Below, one piece after another: positions 1-6,705 of a stretch of 7,513 nucleotides of DNA (positions are counted from its first letter, which is position 1; each line of letters begins with the position of its first letter). The stretch spans positions 1 to 7,513 of the forward strand of contig JAJYJX010000119.1 in the NCBI GenBank assembly GCA_021789095.1. Reading direction: 5' to 3'. The position numbers and the translations under genes were made by a program. The notes below the pieces were generated by a model. That model worked only from the letters and a program-made list of their open reading frames with translations, made no database searches and had not been told where the DNA came from. The stretch is from a bacterium. GTDB lineage: Bacteria > JAMCPX01.

Positions 1-1
1 G

Positions 2-670
2 CTTTCACCTTTTGCAGACAGAAACCAGGACGGATTCTTAGAGACACAGAGCACTGGCGGCTCTGAGATTACAACGCCTGCGAATGCTATTGTTATGGCA
101 CCGGCTACTTTATTAGGTTTAACACTTTCTGCGTCAACCCCTTCTTATTTAAGCGGCAGGATCAATGCACTTGTTACCGGTATAACAGTGGATACATACG
201 GCAATCCACAGATGACGTTTGTTGTGGATGGTGGTGCTAAGCAGTTCGGGACAAATGTAACAATACCTGTTTTTGTAGGTGGCCCTCCTCCTGTTTTAGT
301 AACACAAACAGGAAGGCTTACGCTTGCATTGCAGACCCTGACACCGACAGCAGCAGCAGGCTGGCCTTGTGGTACACGCGCTGCATGCGGGTATATGGCT
401 TATGACACATCAGCACAGCAGCTTACTGCTGTTACGTACATGGCAGCAACTGCTTCTGCATCTGATCCGTTTACAGAAAGCCTGTTAGCTTCTTTCCAGC
501 CTACAAAGGTTGTGTTGTCAGGACCTGTAACATTCTTAGGTGACGGGAGGCTTGCGCTTACAATGTCGGGAACAACAGTAATGACAATCGGTTTAGGGCT
601 GAATACAGTTGGGGTGCCGACAACTATATACACACATCTGGTTTCAACAATACCGTCTGTATGGAATTAA
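2..670 (+). CDS. C-terminal part of a secreted beta-rich protein with an EF-hand-like loop (5' truncated)
   Basis: The reading frame is open from the window edge, so the gene starts upstream; the ATG at 95 is internal, not a start. About 222 codons are visible, ending in TAA. Near the visible N-terminus (17-43) is DRNQDGFLE, with D, N, D, G and E at calcium-loop positions 1, 3, 5, 6 and 9. Position 12 is Ser rather than Glu, so this is an EF-hand/dockerin-like loop rather than a textbook EF-hand. The rest is rich in Thr, Ser, Ala, Val and Gly, poor in Lys and Arg, and alternates short hydrophobic strands with turns, as in extracellular beta-sandwich or adhesin-like proteins. Two cysteines close together (PCGTRAACG) could form a disulfide. 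No membrane anchor or sorting signal is visible at the C-terminus (IPSVWN). I do not recognise the family; export and surface location are inferred from composition. A strong terminator follows, so this is the last gene of its transcript. Confidence 0.7.
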   Translation, partial: LSPFADRNQDGFLETQSTGGSEITTPANAIVMAPATLLGLTLSASTPSYLSGRINALVTGITVDTYGNPQMTFVVDGGAKQFGTNVTIPVFVGGPPPVLVTQTGRLTLALQTLTPTAAAGWPCGTRAACGYMAYDTSAQQLTAVTYMAATASASDPFTESLLASFQPTKVVLSGPVTFLGDGRLALTMSGTTVMTIGLGLNTVGVPTTIYTHLVSTIPSVWN

Positions 671-679
671 TGTATAGAT

Positions 680-721
680 GTACCGGTGGATTATATATGT
701 TCCACCGGTACTTATTTTTTT
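680..721 (+). terminator. Strong rho-independent terminator
   Basis: A perfect 11-bp inverted repeat, GTACCGGTGGA (680-690) and TCCACCGGTAC (701-711), encloses a 10-nt AT-rich loop. A T-rich tract (712-720) follows directly. It begins 9 nt after the stop codon of the upstream gene. The tract lies only on the plus-strand 3' side, so it terminates plus-strand transcription and separates this gene from the TRAP binding protein. Confidence 0.92.
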
Positions 722-776
722 CAAAGGGAGGCCGTGCAGGTGCTGTTAGAGTATAAGTAATAACAATAAATGTTGT

Positions 777-799
777 GCTCTTATATTTGGTATAAGGGC
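777..799 (+). promoter_or_regulatory. Leader hairpin / possible operator and extended -10 box ahead of the TRAP gene
   Basis: GCTCTTATA (777-785) and TATAAGGGC (791-799) form a 9-bp inverted repeat with one T-G wobble and a 5-nt loop (TTTGG). It ends 4 nt before the Shine-Dalgarno sequence (AGGAGG, 804-809). The right arm also contains TGGTATAAG (788-796), which fits an extended -10 element (TGnTATAAT-like); no good -35 is seen 16-18 nt upstream. If it is a promoter, the start site falls near 802 and the dyad would be an operator across the -10. If transcription starts earlier, it would be an mRNA hairpin beside the ribosome binding site. I cannot tell which from sequence alone. Confidence 0.35.
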
Positions 800-818
800 T
801 GTCAGGAGGAGGGAAAGT

Positions 819-2036
819 ATGCTTAGATTTTTTATGAAGGTTTGTATACTGGTGGTTGTAATCTCTGTTGTCCCGTCTGTAACATTTTCAGAACAAGCGA
901 GTCACAATGAAGTGGCGACATTCGCATCAATGTTCAAAATAAAGGACATGAACGTGGCACGCAACATCGTCAATGAACTGAAAAGGAAATACGGGATAAA
1001 GGATGTAACACAGGAAAGGGTCATCGATGTTCTTGCAAAGAGATATCACACAAGTGTTGAACAGTTGCAGAAGATAGAACCCGTCATGATCAACATCGGC
1101 ACACTTGCACCGGCAAACACCCCATGGATTAAGGATGCCATAGATACATCCATACCGATCCTGGCATGGGAAACAAGAGGCGTGGTCAACGCAAGGATTT
1201 ATGCGGGCGGGGTAATGGGAGAGGATGCGGACATTTTAAGAAAGATGCGTCTCGGAGAACTGCAGGGATGCGGGTGTACTGCACAGGGATTCATGAATGC
1301 CGCACCGGAACTGTCTGTGCTGACCCTGCCTTTACTTTTCGATAACTACAAACAGGTTGATTGTGTTTTGGACGGATTAAGAAAAGACATAGATGATATA
1401 TTCACCAAACACGGATACGTGCTTGTCGGGCTCATCCATACAGGGTTCTTTTACATATTCACCAGGAATGATGTAACGAGCCTTGCTCAATTAAAACAGC
1501 AAAAGGTGATAACATGGTTCGGACGGATAGAAAGAACCTACCTGAATCAGCTCGGCATTAAACCTATCCCGATTGCCGTTCCGGATATTCTTTCATCATT
1601 ACAAACAGGCATCGTAAACGTGGACATGGGACCCCCTGTGTGGATGCTGGGGGTGCAGGCGTTCTTATATTTAAGATATTTTGTCACACCGCCGGTTTTC
1701 TATTCGCCTGCTGCGATATTCCTTGACCGCAAGCAGATAGATCAAGCAGGCAAGCGGTTCCCTCCGGGGCTTACCGACGACACTATTACATTATACTCGG
1801 ACTTTATGAGGATGTATGAGCCTGAATGGCGCAGCGATATTGTCTCCTTTGAGAAACAAAGCATGGTTGCTTTCAAGAAAGAAGGATTAAAGGATATCCG
1901 ATTCGACGATGCTGACATGAAGACCATGAGAACAGCGGCAAAGGCAACATGGAATCAGCTTGATGGAGATGTTTATCCGAAGTCCCTGCTGGAAAAGGTA
2001 ATGCAGCAGAGGAAGAAGTGCAGTATGGAGAGATAA
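819..2036 (+). CDS. Orphan TRAP transporter substrate-binding protein, DctP family
   Basis: Likely a periplasmic solute receptor of a TRAP transporter (DctP/COG1638-like), 405 aa. Residues 1-24 are a Sec signal peptide with a hydrophobic core (CILVVVISVV) and likely cleavage near TFS|EQ; there is no lipobox. The ATG at 819 sits 9 nt after AGGAGG. The ATG at codon 6 would give a neater signal peptide but is further from that site. The family core starts near residue 90 (INIGTLAPANTPW) and continues with ARIYAGGVMGEDADILRKMR (125-144), ELSVLTLPLLFDNYKQVD (164-181), LGIKPIPIAVPDILSSLQTG (245-264) and a helical C-terminus. Three things are unusual: about 65 charged, probably helical residues lie between signal and core; the usual GLKxR carboxylate-binding Arg region reads QQKVITWFG (227-235); and a Cys-Gly-Cys (151-153) lies in the LRLGELQGCGC segment. 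No DctQ or DctM permease gene lies beside it. The ligand is unknown. Confidence 0.88.
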   Translation: MLRFFMKVCILVVVISVVPSVTFSEQASHNEVATFASMFKIKDMNVARNIVNELKRKYGIKDVTQERVIDVLAKRYHTSVEQLQKIEPVMINIGTLAPANTPWIKDAIDTSIPILAWETRGVVNARIYAGGVMGEDADILRKMRLGELQGCGCTAQGFMNAAPELSVLTLPLLFDNYKQVDCVLDGLRKDIDDIFTKHGYVLVGLIHTGFFYIFTRNDVTSLAQLKQQKVITWFGRIERTYLNQLGIKPIPIAVPDILSSLQTGIVNVDMGPPVWMLGVQAFLYLRYFVTPPVFYSPAAIFLDRKQIDQAGKRFPPGLTDDTITLYSDFMRMYEPEWRSDIVSFEKQSMVAFKKEGLKDIRFDDADMKTMRTAAKATWNQLDGDVYPKSLLEKVMQQRKKCSMER

Positions 2037-2064
2037 AAAGGAGAAAGCAAACGCATTTTTCGGG

Positions 2065-2868
2065 TTAATAGAGTACTATGCCTGCGTAGCCGACCACTTC
2101 ATCCATATCGTGTGTAACTTCGCCTGATGTCTTGTAATCAATAAGCTTTGCATTTTTAGCTCCGAGCTGCTTTGCGCTTATAAGCATTATTGCAGCGGGT
2201 ATTACGCCGCACATTGAGATGTTCTTTTCCATGGTGACCCTGAGAAGACCCGGCGGATCAAATTCACTGATCTTTTCGATTGCCATCTTGTCTTTTTTTC
2301 TTGCAATGTCGTCAGACTCGTAATGCGTCATGTCCGAACTTGCAACGATCAGTACGTCCTTCCCGGAATCGTTTATGGCCTTTGCTATCGCATTTCCTAT
2401 AGAGCTTATGAAATCATAACCCCTGCCCATAACGCATATCGGTACAATCATTGCGGAAGGATTGTGGTAATGTATGAACGGCAACTGGACTTCGAGCGAG
2501 TGTTCGTGGGCATGGGAATCGGAGTCCTCGCTTATCAGATCTGTATTTTGCATGATGGCTGCTGCAAGCTTCCTGTCTATCTCCATATCAAATCCCGGCA
2601 TGCTGAATGTCCCTGAAGATATGATCCCGGCCTTTGTACCATAACCCGTATGGTTTGGGCCTATTATGATCACTGTCGAAGGTACCTTTATACTTGAGTA
2701 TACCTTTCCTGCAACGCTGCCGGAATAGATATAGCCTGCATGGGGTGAAACTGCAGCAATAGCTTTTATGGGTTTTTCTTCCTGTGTTGAGAATTCCCTT
2801 ACGAACCTTTCGAGACTTGAAGGATTTGCAGGATAAAATGATCCTGCAACTGCCGGTATTCTTTTCAT
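2065..2868 (-). CDS. Memo-family protein (AmmeMemoRadiSam system protein B-like)
   Basis: A 267-aa cytosolic protein of the Memo family (COG1355-like), related in fold to class III extradiol ring-cleavage dioxygenases. The full set of family signatures is present: GSFYP (9-13), SPHAGYIYSG (41-50), GPNHTG (70-75), EHSLEVQLPF (122-131), SSDMTHY (177-183), MCG (219-221) and TSGEVTHD (247-254) with VGYAG. By family comparison the metal-site candidates are H43, H73 and C220, with H123, D179 and H182 lining the pocket. Human MEMO1 uses the equivalent His, His and Cys to bind a redox metal; the bacterial reaction is not established. The start is fixed by AGGAGG 4 nt before the ATG. It is the last gene of the minus-strand operon, 22 nt after pycB. 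Family partners AMMECR1 and the radical SAM protein are not in this window. No clear terminator lies in the 28 nt before the convergent TRAP gene. Confidence 0.92.
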   Translation of the reverse strand: MKRIPAVAGSFYPANPSSLERFVREFSTQEEKPIKAIAAVSPHAGYIYSGSVAGKVYSSIKVPSTVIIIGPNHTGYGTKAGIISSGTFSMPGFDMEIDRKLAAAIMQNTDLISEDSDSHAHEHSLEVQLPFIHYHNPSAMIVPICVMGRGYDFISSIGNAIAKAINDSGKDVLIVASSDMTHYESDDIARKKDKMAIEKISEFDPPGLLRVTMEKNISMCGVIPAAIMLISAKQLGAKNAKLIDYKTSGEVTHDMDEVVGYAGIVLY

Positions 2869-2890
2869 AAGTCCTCCTGTCTTATTCTTA

Positions 2891-4729
2891 TTATCTTACC
2901 CGTATAAGAGCTTCATCAGGATTTACAGTATCACCCTCGTTTACATAGATCTCATAAATTATCCCGTCCATAGGCGTGTGTATCTCATTTTCCATCTTCA
3001 TTGCCTCAATAACCATGACGGTATCGCCTGCCGTTACCCTTTCTCCCTTTTTCACTTTTATAGATGATACCTTCCCGGGTATAGTTGTTGTTACGTCCCC
3101 TATCTCTGTTGCCTTGGGTCTTTCCGTTTTAATTGCCGCCTTCGGTATTAATTCGCCTTCCTGCGAGGCTACTACCTCAACAAGCGGTTCTACGAGTACT
3201 TCTTCGAGTTTTCCGTCAACATAAACGAAAAACATCCTCGGATTTTCAGTTCTCTGTCCCGCACCGGCTACCTTTATGTGGTACATTTCTCCGTGCAGCT
3301 TGACATTGAATTCGCTTGGTGCAAGCCGGGCTATGTGCTTTTTCTCTTTTTCTGTGACCGGTTTCTCGAATCTTGGCATCATGACCTTCAGTTCTCCCTT
3401 TTCCCTGAGTTCAAAGAATTCGCTGGCAACGCTGGGGAACAGGGCATATGAAAGCACATCTTCCTCTGATTTTGCCTTGTCACCGATATCATCTTTCAGT
3501 TTCATAAACTCTGATTCGAGATAATCCGCGGGCCTCCGGTCTATAACTTTCTCGTTTCCTATTGCAAGGTTTCTGAGATTTTCGCTTACCTCCCCGGGCG
3601 GTTTGCCGTAAAGCCCTTTAAGATAGTTTTTTATCTCGTTTGTTATTACCTTGTATCTCTCTCCGCTTATGACATTAAGAGTTGCCTGTGAGCCGACGAT
3701 CTGGCTTGTAGGCGTTACAAGAGGCGGATAACCGAGGTCCTTCCTTACAATCGGGACTTCATCCAGAACATCGTTTATTTTATCAAGTGCATTCTGCTCC
3801 TTGAGCTGCGATGCAAGGTTTGAAAGCATTCCGCCGGGTATCTGCCACAGGAGGATCTTCGTATTGACACCTGTGTACTCGCTTTCAAACTCTGTGTATT
3901 TTCTTTTAATTTCCCTGAAATAGTCAGCAATAGCAGCCAGTATTTCGAGTGACAGTCCTGTGTCATAATCTGTATCTTTTAATGCCGCTACTATTGATTC
4001 AGTCGGTGCTTGGGATGTCCCTGACGCAAACGGGGATATGGCCGTGTCCACTATATCAATGCCTGCTTCAATTGCTTTTAGAATAGACATTGTGGCAAAT
4101 CCGGCAGTATCGTGGGTATGGAAGTGCAGCGGGACCCTTATCTCCGCTTTTAATCTCCCCACGAGCTCGAACGCCTCGAAAGGTTTGATCAATCCTGCCA
4201 TATCTTTTATGCATATGCTGTCGACGCCGAGATCTTCAAGGGCTTTTGCATAGTCAACGAAATAGTCTATTGTATGGACCGGGCTTGTAGTATAGCTCAG
4301 GGCGCCTTCTACAAATTTGCCGAATTGCTTTACGGCCTTTACGGATGAACGAAGGTTCCTTATGTCATTCAGCGCATCAAAGATCCTGAATATATCAATG
4401 CCGTTCTCCGCCGACTTTTCAACAAACTTCCATACAATATCGTCAGGGTAATGTCTGTAGCCTACCAGGTTCTGTCCCCGCAGGAGCATCTGCAGTTTTG
4501 TATGAGGCAATGCCTTTCTCAGCTCCTTCAGCCTTTCCCACGGATCCTCCCTGAGGAATCTCATCGCAGTATCGAAGGTTGCACCGCCCCATACCTCCAT
4601 TGACCAGAAGCCTACCATGTCCATCCTGTCGCAGATCTGGAGCATATCCTCTGTCTTTAGCCTTGTTGCTATATGTGACTGGTGCGCGTCCCTTAATGTT
4701 GTGTCTGTAATGTGTATTTTCTTTATCAC
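2891..4729 (-). CDS. pycB: Pyruvate carboxylase subunit B (carboxyltransferase plus biotin carrier; OadA-like)
   Basis: The 612-aa protein transfers the carboxyl group from biotin to pyruvate, giving oxaloacetate. Residues 5-270 are the HMGL-like TIM-barrel carboxyltransferase: TLRDAHQS (11-18) gives metal ligand D14 plus R13 and Q17; MLLRGQN carries substrate Arg R84; IKDMAG carries K175, the expected carbamylated metal ligand; HFHTHDTAG gives H204 and H206. VTPTSQ supplies T339, matching the catalytic Thr of pyruvate carboxylase. After a conserved carboxylase domain (to about 460) and a Pro/Lys/Glu linker, residues 545-612 form a biotinyl domain with the target K578 in EAMKMEN. The start is GTG, with AGGAG 6 nt upstream; the gap after pycA is 14 nt, so the two are probably coupled. 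The protein family also contains the alpha subunit of Na+-pumping oxaloacetate decarboxylase. No beta (OadB) or gamma (OadG) membrane subunit is present, and a biotin carboxylase sits next door, so carboxylase is favoured. Confidence 0.93.
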   Translation of the reverse strand: MIKKIHITDTTLRDAHQSHIATRLKTEDMLQICDRMDMVGFWSMEVWGGATFDTAMRFLREDPWERLKELRKALPHTKLQMLLRGQNLVGYRHYPDDIVWKFVEKSAENGIDIFRIFDALNDIRNLRSSVKAVKQFGKFVEGALSYTTSPVHTIDYFVDYAKALEDLGVDSICIKDMAGLIKPFEAFELVGRLKAEIRVPLHFHTHDTAGFATMSILKAIEAGIDIVDTAISPFASGTSQAPTESIVAALKDTDYDTGLSLEILAAIADYFREIKRKYTEFESEYTGVNTKILLWQIPGGMLSNLASQLKEQNALDKINDVLDEVPIVRKDLGYPPLVTPTSQIVGSQATLNVISGERYKVITNEIKNYLKGLYGKPPGEVSENLRNLAIGNEKVIDRRPADYLESEFMKLKDDIGDKAKSEEDVLSYALFPSVASEFFELREKGELKVMMPRFEKPVTEKEKKHIARLAPSEFNVKLHGEMYHIKVAGAGQRTENPRMFFVYVDGKLEEVLVEPLVEVVASQEGELIPKAAIKTERPKATEIGDVTTTIPGKVSSIKVKKGERVTAGDTVMVIEAMKMENEIHTPMDGIIYEIYVNEGDTVNPDEALIRVR

Positions 4730-4743
4730 AAAATTCTCCTGTT

Positions 4744-6162
4744 CTACAGGCCCTCGTGCATGGCTATCGCAGATGCGACTGCGATTACCATATCGGTCGG
4801 GTCGACTTTATTCTGGTAATCCAGAAGTTCCGGATGTTCGTTTATGAATTCAGTGTCGAAATACCCCCTTTTGAAGTCCTCGTTGCCGACTATCGCATGA
4901 AGGTAGGGTATATTCGTCTTAATTCCTCTTATGACAAATTCATCAAGAGCCCTTCTCATCCTGTTTACAGCCTCTTCCCATGTTCCTCCTGTGACCGTCA
5001 ACTTCAGCATCAATGGATCATAATAGTCAGGCACAATGTAATCTTTATAAACCGAGCCGTCTATCCTTACCCCGATACCCCCCGGGGAATAATATGCTGT
5101 GATCCTCCCCCCGTTTGGCAGGAATGCATTCTGCGGGTCCTCCGCTATGAGCCTGCATTCTATTGCATTGCCTTTTAATTTTATGTCTCTCTGTTTTATG
5201 CCGAGCTGCATGCCTGCCGCTATTTCTATCTGCTTCTTTACAATATCAATACCTGTTACGGCTTCCGTAACAGGGTGTTCCACCTGTAACCTTGTATTCA
5301 TCTCCATAAAGTAATACCTCATGTTGCTGTCAACGATAAATTCAACGGTGCCCGCATTTGTATAATCGACAAGCCTTGCTATCTTTACGGCGAGACTCCC
5401 GATCTCCCGCCTTTTTTTATCACTGAGGATCAATGATGGGGCAATCTCTATGATCTTCTGGTGCCTGCGCTGTATGGAACAGTCTCTTTCCCCCATGTGT
5501 ACCACGTTGCCGTGATGATCAGCGAGTATCTGAACCTCTATATGGTGAGGTTTGGTGATATATTTCTCAATAAAAACTTTAGGGTTGTCGAAGAATTTCT
5601 CAGCCTCTGATCTTGCAAGAGAGTAGTACCTGATAAGTTCGTTCTCCGTTTTTGCAATCCTGAGTCCCCTTCCGCCGCCCCCGCCGGATGCCTTGATGAT
5701 TACCGGAAAACCTATTTCTTTCCCCCATCGCACGGCATCCTTCTCATTTTCTACAGGTCCATCACTGCCGTAAACAACAGGGATGTTGTGTTCTTTCATG
5801 AACTCGCGGGCATTGAGCTTGTCACCCATCAGTTCAATTGCAGAGGAGGAAGGACCTATGAAAACGATGCCTCTCTTTTCGCACAGCTCTGCCATCTTGG
5901 GGTTTTCGGATACAAAGCCGTACCCCGGATGTATTGCATCCGCCCTGATCTTTTGTGCAATATCAACGATCCTGTGAATATTCAGGTAAGCTTCTATAGG
6001 ACCTGGAGTGACAAGATAGGATTCATCTGCCTTTTTTATGTAAAGAGCAGTAGAATCCTCTTCCGTATAGATGACGGCGCTCTTGATGCCCATTTCTTTG
6101 CAGGCCCTTATTATTCTTGTTGCGATCTCGCCCCTGTTTGCTATCAGAATCTTTTTAAACAT
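4744..6162 (-). CDS. pycA: Biotin carboxylase subunit of pyruvate carboxylase (AccC-like)
   Basis: The 472-aa ATP-grasp enzyme carboxylates carrier-bound biotin using bicarbonate and ATP. The N-terminal domain opens with KILIANRGEIATRII, the standard family start. The central domain carries the mobile glycine-rich lid KASGGGGGRG (157-166). By alignment with E. coli AccC the ATP, metal and bicarbonate residues are all present: K115, K157, H207, K236, E274, E287, N289, R291, V294, E295 (RLQVEHPVTE) and R337. Residues 447-472 are a short C-terminal tail beyond the usual AccC end (about 449 aa), ending in an Ala-rich helix. AccC of acetyl-CoA carboxylase is the alternative, but the next gene encodes a pyruvate-type carboxyltransferase with its own biotin domain, which points to PycA. 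The ribosome binding site is weak (GGGG, 10 nt before the ATG). It follows the zinc-ribbon gene by 27 nt. Confidence 0.94.
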   Translation of the reverse strand: MFKKILIANRGEIATRIIRACKEMGIKSAVIYTEEDSTALYIKKADESYLVTPGPIEAYLNIHRIVDIAQKIRADAIHPGYGFVSENPKMAELCEKRGIVFIGPSSSAIELMGDKLNAREFMKEHNIPVVYGSDGPVENEKDAVRWGKEIGFPVIIKASGGGGGRGLRIAKTENELIRYYSLARSEAEKFFDNPKVFIEKYITKPHHIEVQILADHHGNVVHMGERDCSIQRRHQKIIEIAPSLILSDKKRREIGSLAVKIARLVDYTNAGTVEFIVDSNMRYYFMEMNTRLQVEHPVTEAVTGIDIVKKQIEIAAGMQLGIKQRDIKLKGNAIECRLIAEDPQNAFLPNGGRITAYYSPGGIGVRIDGSVYKDYIVPDYYDPLMLKLTVTGGTWEEAVNRMRRALDEFVIRGIKTNIPYLHAIVGNEDFKRGYFDTEFINEHPELLDYQNKVDPTDMVIAVASAIAMHEGL

Positions 6163-6189
6163 GTGCTTTTTTCCCCATACAAATATTTT

Positions 6190-6705
6190 TCATATAATCC
6201 CAAGCATAATCTGAATTAAAACCAGCGCAGTTTTTATTATTACGTCAGGCAGGTGTGTCAAGTCAAAGCCGCCGGGTGATTGCCTTAAATTATTGACAAA
6301 TCCGGGGTCGGTGTACATTGCCATTATCCTCTGTTTTGCATCGTCTTTATCAAAGTGTCCCCGGAATGCGGCATAGTCCATCGTTTCTTTGCTGTTCATC
6401 CATATGCCCTCGCAGTTCCTGCACAACATGAATACAACCACGTTTTTGAATACGGGATCATTATATTTTGTAAGCATTGTATTGCACTTGGGGCAGCGCA
6501 GCGTTTCTTTTTGAGGTACAGGCTTTGAAAGCAGTTTGCGATCCAGTTCAAGCAGGTTATCAGGGATAGTCGCAAACTGGTATAATTCATTCTTATCAAA
6601 CCAGACACCCCCGCACTGCGGGCATTGATCGACAAGGGCGTATGCATCCATGTCTGTTTTTAAGGAAGACTGATTCATTTCTATAGAACAATTCGGGCAC
6701 TTCAT
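6190..6705 (-). CDS. Double TFIIB-type zinc-ribbon protein with C-terminal hydrophobic segment
   Basis: A 171-aa protein with two zf-TFIIB-like zinc ribbons. The first uses CPNC (C3, C6) and CPQCGGVWFDKNEL (C28, C31); the second uses CPKC (C71, C74) and CRNCEGIWMN (C95, C98). The C-GG/EG-x-W motif after each second pair is the signature of this family. Residues 154-171 (DVIIKTALVLIQIMLGII) are strongly hydrophobic and could form a membrane tail or an amphipathic membrane-contact helix. The family is common in bacteria and its function is not established; zinc binding and a protein- or nucleic-acid-binding role are inference. The ATG overlaps the plsY stop as ATGA (6702-6705), so the two are probably translationally coupled; the upstream SD is weak. 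pycA follows after 27 nt. Placement between membrane-lipid and biotin-enzyme genes is unexplained. Confidence 0.88.
   Translation of the reverse strand: MKCPNCSIEMNQSSLKTDMDAYALVDQCPQCGGVWFDKNELYQFATIPDNLLELDRKLLSKPVPQKETLRCPKCNTMLTKYNDPVFKNVVVFMLCRNCEGIWMNSKETMDYAAFRGHFDKDDAKQRIMAMYTDPGFVNNLRQSPGGFDLTHLPDVIIKTALVLIQIMLGII

Noticed and set aside
95-97. ATG at 95 as the start of the first gene
   Set aside because: The frame is open without a stop back to position 2 and encodes a recognisable calcium-loop motif upstream, and no Shine-Dalgarno sequence precedes the ATG.
2037-2064. Bidirectional terminator between the convergent TRAP and Memo genes
   Set aside because: The 28-nt gap contains no stable inverted repeat; the partial dyad near 2078-2091 lies inside the Memo coding end and has no T-run.
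4756-5178. Long plus-strand ORF opposite pycA (and similar ones opposite pycB and plsY)
   Set aside because: These are antisense shadows of strongly conserved enzyme genes; their translations resemble no protein and they lack ribosome binding sites.
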